Notes: generated from the sequence alone by a model not told the origin. A stretch of 64,000 bases of DNA from an uncultured Paraburkholderia sp. (GCA_940746715.1 CALNWN010000009.1:1-64000), one strand, 5' to 3'. Shown: positions 1 to 10,190, counted from the first letter of the stretch. Numbers and translations are program-made.

Positions 1-129
1 ATGTTCGGCTACTCGACGTCGCTGCGTTCGCTGACCCAAGGTCGTGCAACGTACACGATGGAGTTCAAGCATTACGCTGAAGCACCGCGTAACGTGTCGG
101 AAGCGATCATCAACGCCAAGCCGAAGTGA
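1..129 (+). CDS. fusA: Elongation factor G, C-terminal end (partial)
   Basis: The window opens inside the last 42 codons of a gene ending in TGA. The peptide contains [19 protein letters not shown] followed by EFKHYAEAP, the domain V end of translation elongation factor G, the GTPase that drives ribosomal translocation. The methionine at base 1 is an internal residue, not a start. Burkholderia genomes often carry more than one fusA copy, and this one is not obviously within the rpsL-rpsG-fusA-tufA operon, since the next gene is a cupin. A rho-independent terminator follows at 218-245. Confidence 0.93.
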   Translation: MFGYSTSLRSLTQGRATYTMEFKHYAEAPRNVSEAIINAKPK

Positions 130-217
130 GCCTCTGCGGTCACATGGAGAGCCGCGGTGCCGCAACGCGGCAGTTCTGCTGAAACGCTCAGGCTGAAAGT
201 CAGGCTGAAACGCACAA

Positions 218-245
218 AGCCCGTCCCTCCCGGACGGGCTTTTTT
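218..245 (+). terminator. Rho-independent terminator after fusA
   Basis: A perfect 9-bp stem, AGCCCGTCC at 218-226 with GGACGGGCT at 232-240, encloses a 5-nt loop and is followed by a T run (240-245). It lies 89 bases after the fusA stop. Confidence 0.9.
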
Positions 246-369
246 CGCCTCGCAGTCAATCGCCTTTGCGCACGCGCAACCCACAAACCACACGCGTTTT
301 TTAGCGTGTAAAAATGCCGGACGGCGCCGCGCACTTGGCGCGCCTCCCAAGCCCACGAGGAGACATGCG

Positions 370-891
370 ATGAGCCAGGATCACGAACATCCGCATTACA
401 ACGACGAGCGGGACAAGGGGGCGGCGCCCGTCGATTGGCGCGAACACGGCGTCAAGGTGATACGCGGCGATCAACTCGATACCAACACGCCGCAGACACC
501 CGGCATGAACCGAGCGGCCGCGATCAATGCGGCGCGGGTCGGCGCGCAGAAGATCTGGGCCGGCACCGTGACGATCCATCCGAATGCGAAGACCGGCGCG
601 CATCATCACGGCGCGCTCGAAAGCGTGATCTACGTGGTGCGGGGTCAGGCGCGCATGCGCTGGGGCGAGCAGCTCGAATTCACCGCCGAAGCAGGTCCGG
701 GCGACTTCATCTTCGTGCCGCCGTATGTGCCGCATCAGGAGATCAACGCGAGTACCGACGAACCGCTCGAATACGTGCTCGTGCGCAGCGACAACGAAGC
801 GGTCGTGGTCAACCTGAACATCGACGCCGTCGAGCAACCGGAAACGGTGTACTGGGTCGATCCGATTCACAAACATCCGTATGATCACTAA
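370..891 (+). CDS. Cupin-domain protein (RmlC-like)
   Basis: This 173-residue protein has a single cupin beta-barrel. Motif 1 is visible as GAHHHGALESVIYVVRGQA and motif 2 as PGDFIFVPPYVPHQEIN, so the usual His/His/Glu/His metal ligands are all present. The family includes small metal-binding sugar epimerase-like and dioxygenase-like proteins, and the substrate cannot be told from sequence. The start at 370 is preceded by GAGGAG at about 358-363, whereas longer upstream readings have no ribosome binding site and cross the fusA terminator. A transporter of the NiCoT family begins 18 bases downstream and may be co-transcribed. Confidence 0.85.
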   Translation: MSQDHEHPHYNDERDKGAAPVDWREHGVKVIRGDQLDTNTPQTPGMNRAAAINAARVGAQKIWAGTVTIHPNAKTGAHHHGALESVIYVVRGQARMRWGEQLEFTAEAGPGDFIFVPPYVPHQEINASTDEPLEYVLVRSDNEAVVVNLNIDAVEQPETVYWVDPIHKHPYDH

Positions 892-909
892 TTCACTTTC
901 ACGCGACTC

Positions 910-1939
910 ATGACGCCGACCGCTTCGCTGCGCCCTCGCCTTCTCACGCTGTACGCCGTTCTGATCGCCGCCAATCTCGCCGCGTGGGGCTGGGCGCTGA
1001 TCGCGTTTCGGCCACTATCCGCTGCTGCTCGGCACGGCGCTGCTCGCGTATGGTTTCGGTTTGCGCCACGCGGTCGACGCGGATCATATCGCCGCCATCG
1101 ACGCCGTCACGCGCAAGCTCATGCAGGCGGGCAAGCGCCCGCTCGGCGTGGGTCTCGCTTTTTCGCTGGGACATTCGAGCATCGTGATTCTCGCGACGCT
1201 CGGCATAGCATGGACCGCGCATTCGCTGCATGGCCGCTTCGAGTCCTTCAAGGCAGTGGGCGGCACCATCGGGACGATCGTCTCGGCATCGTTCCTGCTC
1301 GTGCTTGCGGCTGTGAACCTCGCGATTCTGCGCGACGTATGGCGCCGCTATCGTCATGTGCAACGCGGCGGCGAACCGGTTGCCGGCACGCCCGGTCTCG
1401 CCGAGACGTCGGCTCCCGGCGGTCTTCTGTCGCGCGCGCTGCGTCCTCTCTTCAGGCTCGTGACGAAAAGCTGGCACATGTACCCTGTCGGCGTGCTGTT
1501 TGGCCTCGGCTTCGACACGGCAACGGAAATCGGCCTGCTCGCGATTGCCGCATCGGAGGCCGGCAAGGGCCTGCCGCTCTATTCGATCCTCGTGTTTCCC
1601 GCGCTCTTCACCGCCGGCATGACACTCGTCGATTCAACGGATAACGTGCTGATGGTCCACGCCTACGGCTGGGCGATGGACGACCCGAAGCGCAAGCTCT
1701 ACTACAACGCGAGCATCACGTTCGTTTCGGCGGTCATGGCCATTGTGGTCGGCGGCGTGGAAGCGTTGGGGCTGCTGTCCGACAAGCTCGGGCTCAATGG
1801 CGGCATGTGGGACGCGGTGGCGCGCATCAACGAGCAGTTCGGTGTGCTGGGCTACGGCATCGTCGCTGCATTCATGGCGTGCTGGATCGGCTCTGTGCTG
1901 TTCCACCGTTGGCGGCGGCCCGCCGTCGCAACGCGGTAA
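910..1939 (+). pseudogene. Nickel/cobalt permease, NiCoT (HoxN/NixA) family, frameshifted
   Basis: The reading frame opened at 910 encodes a first membrane helix (about residues 10-33) and then loses homology near 1012. From about 1013 the next frame continues with HYPLLLGTALLAYGFGLRH and the family signature RHAVDADHIAAID (H-x4-D-H, the nickel-binding motif in helix II), and runs through further helices to 1939. Dropping one C in the GGCC at 1011-1013 joins the two parts into about 343 residues, the usual length for the family. The intact protein would be an inner-membrane secondary transporter for Ni2+ or Co2+. As written it would stop well short, so it is a probable pseudogene or a consensus error. 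Confidence 0.85.
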
Positions 1940-2316
1940 ATGCAACCGCTCTCGAGCGGGCCATCGCGCTCGAGCGGTCAAGCTTTCCACGGCTTTCCTG
2001 CCGGTTCGTTCGCTATAGCGCCGTGAAGCGGCACATCATGGCGCGAATGCCGCGCGCAACGCGTTGCGCAGCTTCCGCATCTCACGCGATGACAGACGAC
2101 CACACGCGGGCCGGACCGTTGTGACGACGACACACACCGGCCCTTTTATCCGCCGATCGCGGACCCGACGCCGCCGCAAGCGCTCCAATCCACGAGCAAT
2201 CGCTTAAACTGAAGCCGCCTTGCATCGCCGAAATTTCGCCCGCCGCGCAGTCGACTTGACGCGCATCCGGCGCGGCTCCTCAGAACCGGCAACCGAACGG
2301 ACTGGACATTCCAACG
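1940..2316 (+). other. Intergenic region without a recognised gene
   Basis: These 377 bases between the permease and the peptide-binding protein contain no open frame with recognisable homology. A GC-rich inverted element with repeated GAGCGG and CTCGAG words lies at about 1950-1980, but it has no T run and I do not call it a terminator. Transcription of the downstream gene presumably starts here, yet no convincing -10/-35 pair was seen. Confidence 0.5.
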
Positions 2317-3990
2317 ATGAAGACTCCCGCTGACCGATTCCCCGCCCTCGACCTCGCCCGCCGCCAAGCCGACGCTTACGGCAATCACGCCATCGACGAA
2401 TTCTTCGCCGGCCGCATCACGCGCCGCGAACTGCTGCGCTATGCGAGCGTGATCGGTCTTTCGCTCGTGGGCGGCGGCGTGCTGAATGCACCGCGCGCGT
2501 CGGCACAGGGCAGCACGAAAGCCGGCGCGCCGTCGAACCAGACCATTCGCGTCGCGCATCTGACGCCTGCGGGCGCAGTGGACCCGCTTACTGTCACGGA
2601 CGCCGCGAGCCTCGCGCTGCTCAACCAGACCGGCGAATTCCTGATCGACGACGACGGCGAGAAACTGATGCTGAAGCCGGCGCTCGCGTTGTCGTGGAAG
2701 CCGAACGACAAGGGCGACGTGTGGACCTTCAAGCTGCGCGATAACGTCAAATTCCACGACGGCCAGCCGTTCACCGCGAAAGACGTCGTGGCCACATTCG
2801 ACCGCCTCGCCGATCCGGCCAGCGGCTCCGCGGCACTCTCCGTGCCGAAGGGCGTGCTGTCCAAAGGCGGCGCGAAGGTCGTCGACGAACACACCGTCGC
2901 CTTCCATCTGGATGCGCCCAACGGCAACTTCCCGTATTACGTTTCCTCGGACAATTACAACGCGGTGATTCTGCCGGCGAGCTACGCGGGTGGTTATGAA
3001 AAGAGCTTCATCGGCACGGGGCCGTTCAAGCTCGAAAAGTATCAGCCGAAAGTGGGCGCGTCGTTCGTGCGCAATCCCGATTACTGGGGCGACAAAGCGT
3101 TACCGGAGCGCGTACAGTTTTCGTTCTATGCGGACCAGCAGGCGCAGTTGCTCGCGCTGCAAGGCCATCAGGCCGACGTGATGGGCACCTTCACCGTGCA
3201 GGGCGCCGCCGCTATTCTCAACAATCCGGATTACAAGGCAGTGGGCGTGAAGTCGAGCGCGCATCGGCAGATTCATATGCGCAACGACAATCCGCTTTTC
3301 AAGGACAAGCGCGTGCGGCAGGCGCTGGCGTTGTCGCTGGATCGGGAAGTGCTCGTGCGCGGGCTCTTCAAGGGCCGCGCGCAGCTCGGCAACGACAGTC
3401 CGTTTGCGCCGGTGTTTCCTTCATCCGACGCCGGTGTGCCGCAGCGCAAAATCGACATCGCGAAGGCAAAGCAGCTGCTCGCGCAAGCAGGCGTGCCGAA
3501 CGGCTTCGACGTGACGCTGACCACCGAAAAGTATATGGAGATTCCCGACCTCGCGGTCGTCGTGCAGAACGCGGCGAAGGCGATCGGCGTGCGCATCAAT
3601 CTGGAGGTGGAGAGTCAGTCGCTGTATTACGGCGCCGGCACGCCGGGCAAATCGGACTGGCTCGACTCGCCGCTCGGCATCACCGACTTACGGTCATCGC
3701 GGCGTGCCCAATGTGTTTCTGAATGCGCCGCTCACGAGCACCGGCACATGGAATGCGGCGCACTTCAGGAATCCGCAATACGATCAACTGGTCGCGCAAT
3801 TCGTGACCGCCGTCGACCTCGCGTCGCAGAAAAAATCTCCGGGCAGATCCAGACGCTGCTGCTCGACGAAACGCCGATCATCATTCCGTTCTTCTACGAC
3901 CAGCTGATCGCCATGCGTAAAGGCGTGAACGGCGTGCGCTTCACCGCCCTCGCGCAGCTGTATTTCGACCGCGCGGTGCTGAGCGCTTGA
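2317..3990 (+). CDS. ABC transporter peptide-binding protein (SBP family 5), with a frame-shifted internal segment
   Basis: The 557-residue frame encodes a periplasmic binding protein of the DppA/OppA family (SBP_bac_5). It has a Tat-like leader, TRRELLRYASVIGLSLVGGG near residues 33-52, then the typical 'FKLRDNVKFHDGQPFTAKDV' region. Between about 3689 and 3835 the annotated frame reads nonsense, while the +1 frame reads YGHRGVPNVFLNAPLTSTGT and on to LVAQFVTAVDLASQK. An extra T at 3688-3689 and a missing A in the A run at 3830-3835 would explain the excursion. The two shifts cancel, so the frame stays open, but about 50 residues of the C-terminal lobe are scrambled. The downstream permease and ATPase genes are wrecked as well, so function is doubtful. 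Confidence 0.85.
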   Translation: MKTPADRFPALDLARRQADAYGNHAIDEFFAGRITRRELLRYASVIGLSLVGGGVLNAPRASAQGSTKAGAPSNQTIRVAHLTPAGAVDPLTVTDAASLALLNQTGEFLIDDDGEKLMLKPALALSWKPNDKGDVWTFKLRDNVKFHDGQPFTAKDVVATFDRLADPASGSAALSVPKGVLSKGGAKVVDEHTVAFHLDAPNGNFPYYVSSDNYNAVILPASYAGGYEKSFIGTGPFKLEKYQPKVGASFVRNPDYWGDKALPERVQFSFYADQQAQLLALQGHQADVMGTFTVQGAAAILNNPDYKAVGVKSSAHRQIHMRNDNPLFKDKRVRQALALSLDREVLVRGLFKGRAQLGNDSPFAPVFPSSDAGVPQRKIDIAKAKQLLAQAGVPNGFDVTLTTEKYMEIPDLAVVVQNAAKAIGVRINLEVESQSLYYGAGTPGKSDWLDSPLGITDLRSSRRAQCVSECAAHEHRHMECGALQESAIRSTGRAIRDRRRPRVAEKISGQIQTLLLDETPIIIPFFYDQLIAMRKGVNGVRFTALAQLYFDRAVLSA

Positions 3991-4033
3991 GCGTCTCGTC
4001 CCCGCGCCGCGTTTGACCGGCGAGGCGTTGAAC

Positions 4034-4770
4034 ATGTCGACCACGGTGAATTCCCCCGCTTCCGCGCCGAACGGCAACGCCGGGCGCGTCGCGCGTTTTC
4101 TGGCGACACGCGTCGGCTTGTCGCTGATCACGCTGTGGCTGTTGTCGGTGATCGTCTTTGCCGGCGGGCAACTGCTGCCCGGCGACATCGGCCGTGCGGT
4201 GCTCGGGCCGCTCGCCGACCCGCGCGCGGTCGCTGCGCTCAATCATCAGTTGGGCGCCGACCGTCCGCTCTTGACGCAGTACGCCGAATGGATTGCGCAT
4301 TTCGTGCGCGGCGACATGGGGCTTTCGTATGCGTATCGCGAGCCGGTGGGACCGTTCATCGCCGACGCGCTCGTGCACTCCGCGAAGCTGGGCTTCTTTG
4401 CGTTCATCGTCGTCGTGCCGCTCGGTATTGCGGGCGGCGTGTGGTCCGCCATGCACGCGGGACGCTGGCTCGATCGCACGATCAGCATTGCGGGCCTGTC
4501 GGCCACCGTCGTGCCGGAATTCGTGTCGTCGATCGTGCTGATTCTCGTGTTCGGCGTGTGGCTGCGCTGGCTGCCGATTGAAGCGTCGTATCCGCCCGAG
4601 GCCGGCGCGCTCGAGCAGGCGCGCCATCTGATCCTGCCGGTGCTGCCGCTCGTGCTCGTGTTCTTCGGCTACATCGCGCGGATGGCGCGCGCCGGCACCG
4701 TCGAGGCGCTCGACGCCGACTACACGCGCACCGCGATTCTCAAGGGTTTGCCGCAGCATGTGGTGATCGG
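4034..4770 (+). pseudogene. DppB-type peptide ABC permease, 3' end deleted and fused to ATPase
   Basis: Residues 1-245 match the first permease of peptide ABC transporters: N-terminal helix LSLITLWLLSVIVFAGGQLLPG, then several further membrane helices and the EAA-loop sequence [19 protein letters not shown]. In the family this is followed by about 60 more residues including the last helices. Here the frame passes directly into the middle of an ATPase at about 4771. The rest of this permease, the whole second permease (DppC) and the first half of the ATPase are therefore missing. The ATG at 4034 is preferred over the TTG at 4013. The product would be a chimera of no obvious function. Confidence 0.85.
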
Positions 4771-6227
4771 GCGCATGTGCGAACGCGTCGGCGTGTTGTA
4801 CGCGGGCAAGCTCGTCGAAGAAGGCGCGACAGAAGACGTCTTCACGCGGCCGCGTCATCCGTACACGGTGGGGCTCTTGCGCTGTTTGCCCACTGCCGGA
4901 CGCAGCAAGGACAGCGAGCGGCTCGACACGATTGCGGGCGGCCTGCCCGCGCCGGGCTCCGTGACGCAAGGCTGTATCTATGCGGAGCGCTGCCGTCTCG
5001 CCGACGAGCGCTGCCGCCGCGAGGCGCCGCCGTACCGGGTCGGCGCGGCGCATGGCGATCAGATGTCGCGCTGCCACTATCACGAGCGCGCCATCGAGTT
5101 GCCGCGCGCGAGCGCCCAACTGCAGACAGGGCCAGCCCGCGACGACGCAGCAGGCGGCAACCCATCGCGCGCACTCGTGCTGCGCGCCGAGAAACTGTCG
5201 AAAACGTTCCACGTCTCCGGCACTGCGTTGCGCGCCGTCGACAACGTGTCGCTCGATCTCGCCGCCGGCGAGACGCTCGGCCTTGTCGGCGAATCGGACA
5301 GCGGCAAGACGACGCTCGCGAAGCTGATGCTCGGCCTTCTCACGCCCGACGCCGGCAGCGTGCTCGAACTCGACGGCGCGCCGCTCGCCGCGCGCGTCAC
5401 GCGACGCAACGACGAGCAGGTGAAATCGCTGCAGATCGTGTTCCAGAATCCCGACTCGGCACTGAACCGCGCGCATTCGGTAAAGCGGTTGATCGGCCGT
5501 GCGTTGTCGCGTCTTGGTGCGCTGCGCGGTGCCGCCATCGACGAACGGCCGCCAGCTTGACCGCCGCCGTGCGTCTGCCGGAGCGCTATCTCGGCTCGCG
5601 CACGCGCCAGCTTTCCGGCGGACTCAAGCAGCGCGTCGCGATTGCGCGCGCCTTCGCCGGCGAGCCGCGCGTCGTGGTGTGCGACGAACCGACTTCCGCG
5701 CTCGACGTCTCAGTGCAGGCCGCGATTCTCAATCTGCTTGCCGATCTGCAACGCGAGCGCGGCGTCAGTTATGTATTCATTTCGCACGATCTGCACGTGG
5801 TGGCTATTTGTCTGATCGCATCGCCGTGCTGTATCTCGGCAGGCTGCTCGAAGTCGGACCGGCCGCTGCCGTGTTCGACGGGCCGCAGCATCCTTATACC
5901 GAAGCACTGTTGTCATCGGTACCGACGCTCGACGGCCATGCGGGCAGAACCCGCATACGCCTGTCCGGCGATTTGCCTAGCGCCGCGTCGCCGCCGTCCG
6001 GTTGCGTGTTTCATACGCGCTGCCCGCGCAAGCTGGGCGCGATCTGCGAACAGCAGGACCCGCCGTTTGCGAATGCGGGCGACGGCGGCGCGCATCGGAT
6101 CCGCTGTCATATTCCGGTCGACGAATTGCGCGCGCTGCAAGCCGCCTCGCGCGAGCAAACGCACGGCGCTCCCGACGATGCGCCAACCGGCTCGGCAAAA
6201 AACGCCGACGGTGACTCCTCGCGATAG
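4771..6227 (+). pseudogene. Double-domain peptide ABC transporter ATPase (DppD-DppF type), truncated and frameshifted
   Basis: From 4774 the fused frame reads [17 protein letters not shown], the end of a first nucleotide-binding domain with its oligopeptide C-terminal extension, then a second domain with Walker [11 protein letters not shown] shift near 5550 moves the coding frame to one that reads [15 protein letters not shown] (signature motif) and [12 protein letters not shown] (Walker B). A second shift near 5803, best explained by one lost C, leads to [18 protein letters not shown] and the rest of the protein to the TAG at 6225. Walker A has Asp where a Gly is usual (GES-D-S). With two shifts and the first domain deleted, the importer cannot be powered by this gene. 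Confidence 0.85.
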
Positions 6228-6326
6228 ATCTGCACGGCACGCGCGCCGGTCGGGAACCAAACCTGGAACCAAAGCGCGGCAATTTCCTCATATCAGATTC
6301 AACGTTCGATATGAGGGCACCACAAC

Positions 6327-6806
6327 ATGCAAGCAAACGTCCCCTGCTCCGCGGCACGCGCGGTCGCCGGCCTGGCGGCGGCCGCTTTCGGCTTCGCCTC
6401 GCTCGCGCACGCGCAAACCGGCGTGCAGAAGCCGGCGCCTGCTGCGCAGCCGCTGTCGCCCACGTTGTCGCAGGCCGCGCCGCCTGTCGATCCCAGCTTC
6501 TCCGCCTATTCGCTCGCGCAGACCTGCAAGCAGAAAAGCGATAACGTCGCGCAGGGCCAATGTGTCGGCGCCATTCGCGGCATCATCCACGGCTATCAGT
6601 ACGGCGTGCTGTTCCTCGGTCAGCGCGCGTCCTTGCCGGCCAACGAAACGCAGCGCGTGTCGCTGTGCCTGCGCAATACGCCGGTGTCGTCGATCGTCGA
6701 CGAATTCATCGCGGACGCGGGCGAGGTCAACGACGACTCGCTCAAGCACACGCCAGCCGAAGTCGCGGTGCTGGGCTCGGTGCACATGCATCACAGCTGC
6801 AATTGA
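6327..6806 (+). CDS. Secreted Rap1a/Tai-like protein
   Basis: The 159-residue protein has a signal peptide ending near AHAQT (about residue 30), then a proline/alanine-rich linker. The mature domain has the spacing of the Rap1a/Tai immunity family: a first Cys in LAQTCKQK, then [17 protein letters not shown], then [16 protein letters not shown], and a terminal HHSC. Four cysteines could make two disulfides in the periplasm. Rap1a proteins protect against type VI secretion amidase effectors in Serratia, but many homologues are orphans with unknown roles. No effector or secretion gene is visible here. The start at 6327 has GAGGG upstream. The 3' end overlaps the extended tail of the convergent aldo/keto reductase. 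Confidence 0.7.
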   Translation: MQANVPCSAARAVAGLAAAAFGFASLAHAQTGVQKPAPAAQPLSPTLSQAAPPVDPSFSAYSLAQTCKQKSDNVAQGQCVGAIRGIIHGYQYGVLFLGQRASLPANETQRVSLCLRNTPVSSIVDEFIADAGEVNDDSLKHTPAEVAVLGSVHMHHSCN

Positions 6807-7716
6807 GGACGCGCGCCGTGCTTGTGCGCGTGCTTGTCCGCATGCTTGCGACCGGCGCGGCCAGCGCGGCGCTCAGAGCATTTCCAGCGCGCTTGCCGCG
6901 CGGCGGCTTGAAATAGCCGTCGATGGCAGCCAGTTCCTCGGCCTCGAGCCGCAATTCGAGCGCGCGGTGATTGTCGCGCACGTGCTCGACGCGGCCCGCC
7001 TTCGGGATCGCGAACACACCGGGCAGCTGCAACACCCACGCGAGCGCCACCTGAAACACCGACACGCCGCGCGCGCCTGCAATGTCGTCGAACGGCGAGC
7101 GTTTCGGCAGACGCGCGTGATCGACGGGACTGTAGGCCATGGCCGGCATCTTGCGACCGGCGAGCCAGGGCAGCAGATCGAACTCCGGCCCGCGCCGCGC
7201 GACGTTATACAGAATCTGGTTGGTCACGCACGACGCGCCGCCGGGCACGGCCACGAGTTCTTCCATGTCGTCGGTATCGAAGTTGCTCACGCCCCAGTGG
7301 CGGATTTTGCCGGCCTCGCGCAGTGCTTCGAAAGCCGCGACCGTTTCCGCGAGCGGCACGGAGCCGCGCCAGTGCAGCAGATACAGATCGAGCCGATCCG
7401 TCTTCAGACGTTTGAGGCTCTGTTCGCACGCAGCGATCACGCCGCGCCGGCTCGCATTATGCGGATACACCTTGCTGACGAGGAACACCTGGTCGCGCAG
7501 TCCTGCGAGTGCTTCGCCAAGCAGCGACTCGGTCGCACCGTTGCCGTACATTTCGGCTGTATCGATCAGCGTCATGCCGAGCTCGATGCCGCATCGCAGC
7601 GCGTCGATCTCCGCCGCGCGGCGCGCGGGCTGCTCGCCCATTTCCCATGTGCCCCGCCCGAGTTTCGGGATGCGCTCGCCGTCGGGCAAGCTCACGCTTG
7701 CGATATCGCTCGTCAT
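6742..7716 (-). CDS. Aldo/keto reductase with a frame-shifted C-terminal extension
   Basis: This is a (beta/alpha)8 NADPH-dependent carbonyl reductase. The catalytic tetrad is visible: Asp and Tyr in [11 protein letters not shown], Lys in LVSKVYP and His in LYLLHW. The cofactor region [13 protein letters not shown] is near the C-terminus. The normal end appears to be PPRGKR followed by ALEML and a stop at 6873-6875. Loss of one GC unit in the GCGC run at 6886-6893 would shift the frame, so the present protein reads about 44 extra residues antisense to the end of the Rap1a-like gene. The catalytic core is intact and activity may survive. It is divergent from the GntR gene. Confidence 0.85.
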   Translation of the reverse strand: MTSDIASVSLPDGERIPKLGRGTWEMGEQPARRAAEIDALRCGIELGMTLIDTAEMYGNGATESLLGEALAGLRDQVFLVSKVYPHNASRRGVIAACEQSLKRLKTDRLDLYLLHWRGSVPLAETVAAFEALREAGKIRHWGVSNFDTDDMEELVAVPGGASCVTNQILYNVARRGPEFDLLPWLAGRKMPAMAYSPVDHARLPKRSPFDDIAGARGVSVFQVALAWVLQLPGVFAIPKAGRVEHVRDNHRALELRLEAEELAAIDGYFKPPRGKRAGNALSAALAAPVASMRTSTRTSTARVLNCSCDACAPSPAPRLRLACA

Positions 7717-7925
7717 GCTGACTCCTGAAGTGTGACTGACTATGGCTCAATGTCCGGGCATGCGCTGGCGCAGTGAAGCGGCGCGCACGCCCGGCGCTGC
7801 CGCTCGATGCGTACCGACGAGTTTAGCGGCTCCGCCCGCATCCAACCGGCGACCAGGCAAAAGCCCGCTATAACGCGGCGCGCCGATGTCTTAGAATTGC
7901 TCCTCGCCCTTCTAGCGTAAGCCCC

Positions 7926-8670
7926 ATGACCTCTGCCTCGGAAGACCGCTGGCGCGATCTGCGCCCGGACCCGGAAAACGACACGCCGCTCTATCTGCAA
8001 CTTGCCCGCAAGCTCGGCACGGCGATTCACAAGAACCGCTGGAATGCCGGCGAAGCGCTGCCTTCCGAGCGCGTGCTCTCGGAGGCGCTTGGCGTTTCGC
8101 GAATCACCTCGCGCAAGGCCATTGCCTTGCTCGTCGAACAGGGCCTGATTCGACGCACGCAAGGCGCCGGCAGTTTCATCACGCCGCGCTATGAAGATCC
8201 GCTGTCGCGGCTGTCGAGCTTCAGCGAAATGCTGCGCCGGCGCGGCTTTACGCCAAGCTCCAAGTGGCTGTCGCGCGAGATCGAGCCGGCCAATCGCGAG
8301 GAAGTGATCCAGCTGGGGCTTTCGCCGGCCGCGGCCGTGACGCGTCTGCGGCGCTTGCGTCTTGCGGACGGCATCGTGATGGCGGTCGAGAATTCGACCT
8401 TTCCCGCCGCGGTGATTCCGGATCCGCAGGCGATCGGCGATTCGCTGTACACGTATCTGGAGAATCGCGGGCTGACCATCGTGCGCGCTGCAGCACTTCC
8501 GCGCGGTGAATGCGAGCGAGGAAATCGCGCAGCAGATGAGCATCGCGCCGAACGAAGCGCTGCTGTTGATTACCCGCGTCAGTTACACGGCGGATCAGCG
8601 CGCGATTGAACTGACCGACACTTACTGCCGCAACGATTACTACGATTTCGTGTCGGAACTGCGCAAATAA
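7926..8670 (+). pseudogene. GntR/HutC-family regulator (UTRA domain), frameshifted
   Basis: The N-terminal winged helix (LPSERVLSEALGVSRITSRKA, residues about 46-65) and most of the ligand-binding UTRA domain (FSEMLRRRGFTP onwards) are present. Homology leaves the frame near 8487 and resumes in another frame as LQHFRAVNASEEIAQQMS, ending TYCRNDYYDFVSELRK and TAA at 8670. The local sequence GTGCGCGCTGCAG lacks one GC relative to the expected GTGCGCGCGCTGCAG, a 2-bp contraction in a CG run. The full gene would be about 248 residues, normal for NagR-like regulators of amino-sugar or similar metabolism. The target is not evident from neighbours. Confidence 0.85.
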
Positions 8671-8721
8671 GCGGCATTCGTTGCTTAGCGAAAGACGCTC
8701 CGATGCAGCGGCATTGCGCCG

Positions 8722-10135
8722 TCAGAGCCACTTCGCCTCGTGCGCACCGATCCGAGATGGCGGCAACGCGAGGAACGCCGGCGTCTCCTCCAGTTGCTCG
8801 GCGGGCTGCACCGCCTGCACGCGGCCGAACTCGGACTGAACGGTATCGAGGCAGTCGCGCACGTCGTCGAGCGTGATCTCAGGCGCCTTCTGTCCATCCG
8901 GAATCTGGCCGAGCGATTGCAGCCACCGGCCTGTCTGCGCCAGCGATACCTTCACGTGCCAGCTTCCGCCTTCGGTCGCGCGCCGGGCCAGCGCGACCAT
9001 GGCGCCGAAAGCGGCGAGATAACCGGTCGCGTGATCGAGCGCCTGGCACGGCAAATGTCTCGGTTCTGGCGATGCCGCCGCCTGCCGCTCGGCCGCCGCT
9101 ATGCCGCTTGCGGACTGCACGAGACTATCGAAGCCGCGCCGCGAGGCCCACGGTCCTTCATATCCATACGCGCACACCGATACGTACACGATGCCAGGCC
9201 GCACGCGCGGCGTCGTCGGGACCGAAGCCGCGCGCCGCGAGCGCGCCGGGGCGATAGGCTTGCAGAAAGACGTCGGCGTCACGCGTCAATCCGCGCAGCG
9301 TGTCGCGGCCTGCCGCGTCGCGCAGATCGAGCACGGCGGAGCGCTTGCCGCGGCTGTTGTCGATGACGAGCGGCGCAATGTTCGGCAGATGCGGGCCGTT
9401 GATCATCAGCACCTCGGCGCCATGCTGCGCGAGCGCACGGCCGCCGACCGACCCGGCGATGATCCGGGACAGGTCCAGCACGCGCACGCCGGACAGCGGC
9501 CGGGTGCCGCCCTTACCGGATGGCGATAGGTGACGCCGCGGCAGTTCGGGCGGTGCATCGCCGATACGCTCGATTTGGAAGAGCGGCAGTCTCGCGATTG
9601 CTTTCGCCTGATCGAGCGCGGCCCACTCGTCGGGCGTGCGAATCAGTGCCGCGCAGAGGCCCGCATCGGCGAGCGTCTCGTCGAGCGTGGCGCCGTCCCA
9701 GCCGCGTATCGCCGACGCGACCGCCGCGCGCTCGTTCTCGCAGCCGAGGACCTTCAACACGCCCGCGAGATGATGCGCGAAATTCGTATGCAGCTGAATC
9801 CAGCGGCCGTCGCGCGTCTCGTAGAACCCCGTCACCGGATCGCGCAGCACGGGCGGCGGCCCGCCGTCGAGTCCCAGATACCGCTCGCTGCGAAACGATG
9901 CCAGTGCGCGCCGCATGTCCACGGTGACGTGCTGCCCGCGTCCCGTGCGCAGCCGATGATATTCCGCCGCCAGGCCCGTCGCCGCAATGGTCGCCGAGGC
10001 CAGCGCGCCGACGCGAAACACCGACGGCAGGCCCGGCTCGTTGCCGCCCAGGTGGACGGAGCGAAGCGCAGCGGGCTCACAGCGAGCGAGTGTCCAGAGG
10101 TGATCGAGCGCGAGTTCGGGGATCATGGCGTTCAC
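8722..10135 (-). pseudogene. CaiB/BaiF-family CoA-transferase, frameshifted
   Basis: The 5' part (from a GTG at 10135 or ATG at 10126) encodes a type III CoA-transferase, with GVRVLDLSRIIAGSVGGRALAQHGAEVLMI and the following 'NSRGKRSAVLDL' region recognisable. Near 9206 the frame changes and the remainder reads VRPGIVYVSVCAYGYEGPW and continues to 8722. The sequence GCCGCGCGTGCGG lacks one CG unit against GCCGCGCGCGTGCGG, so this is another 2-bp contraction. The rejoined protein is about 470 residues, a two-lobed CoA-transferase. It is divergent from a citrate-synthase homologue, which suggests a shared acyl-CoA pathway, but the substrate is unknown. Confidence 0.85.
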
Positions 10136-10190
10136 ATTCGAGTCGAGGGAATGTGAACGAGTCTAGAAGCGCGCCTTGCACGAATCAATC

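Noticed and set aside
3941..5476. A 511-codon minus-strand frame opposite the permease/ATPase fusion.
   Set aside because: Composition is dominated by Arg, His and Asp, as expected for antisense of GC-rich coding DNA, and no domain is recognisable.
4777..7728. A very long plus-strand open frame of 983 codons.
   Set aside because: Only a short section (about 5550-5800) carries ATPase homology. The rest is an arginine-rich shadow of the peptide ATPase, the Rap1a-like gene and the antisense of the aldo/keto reductase.
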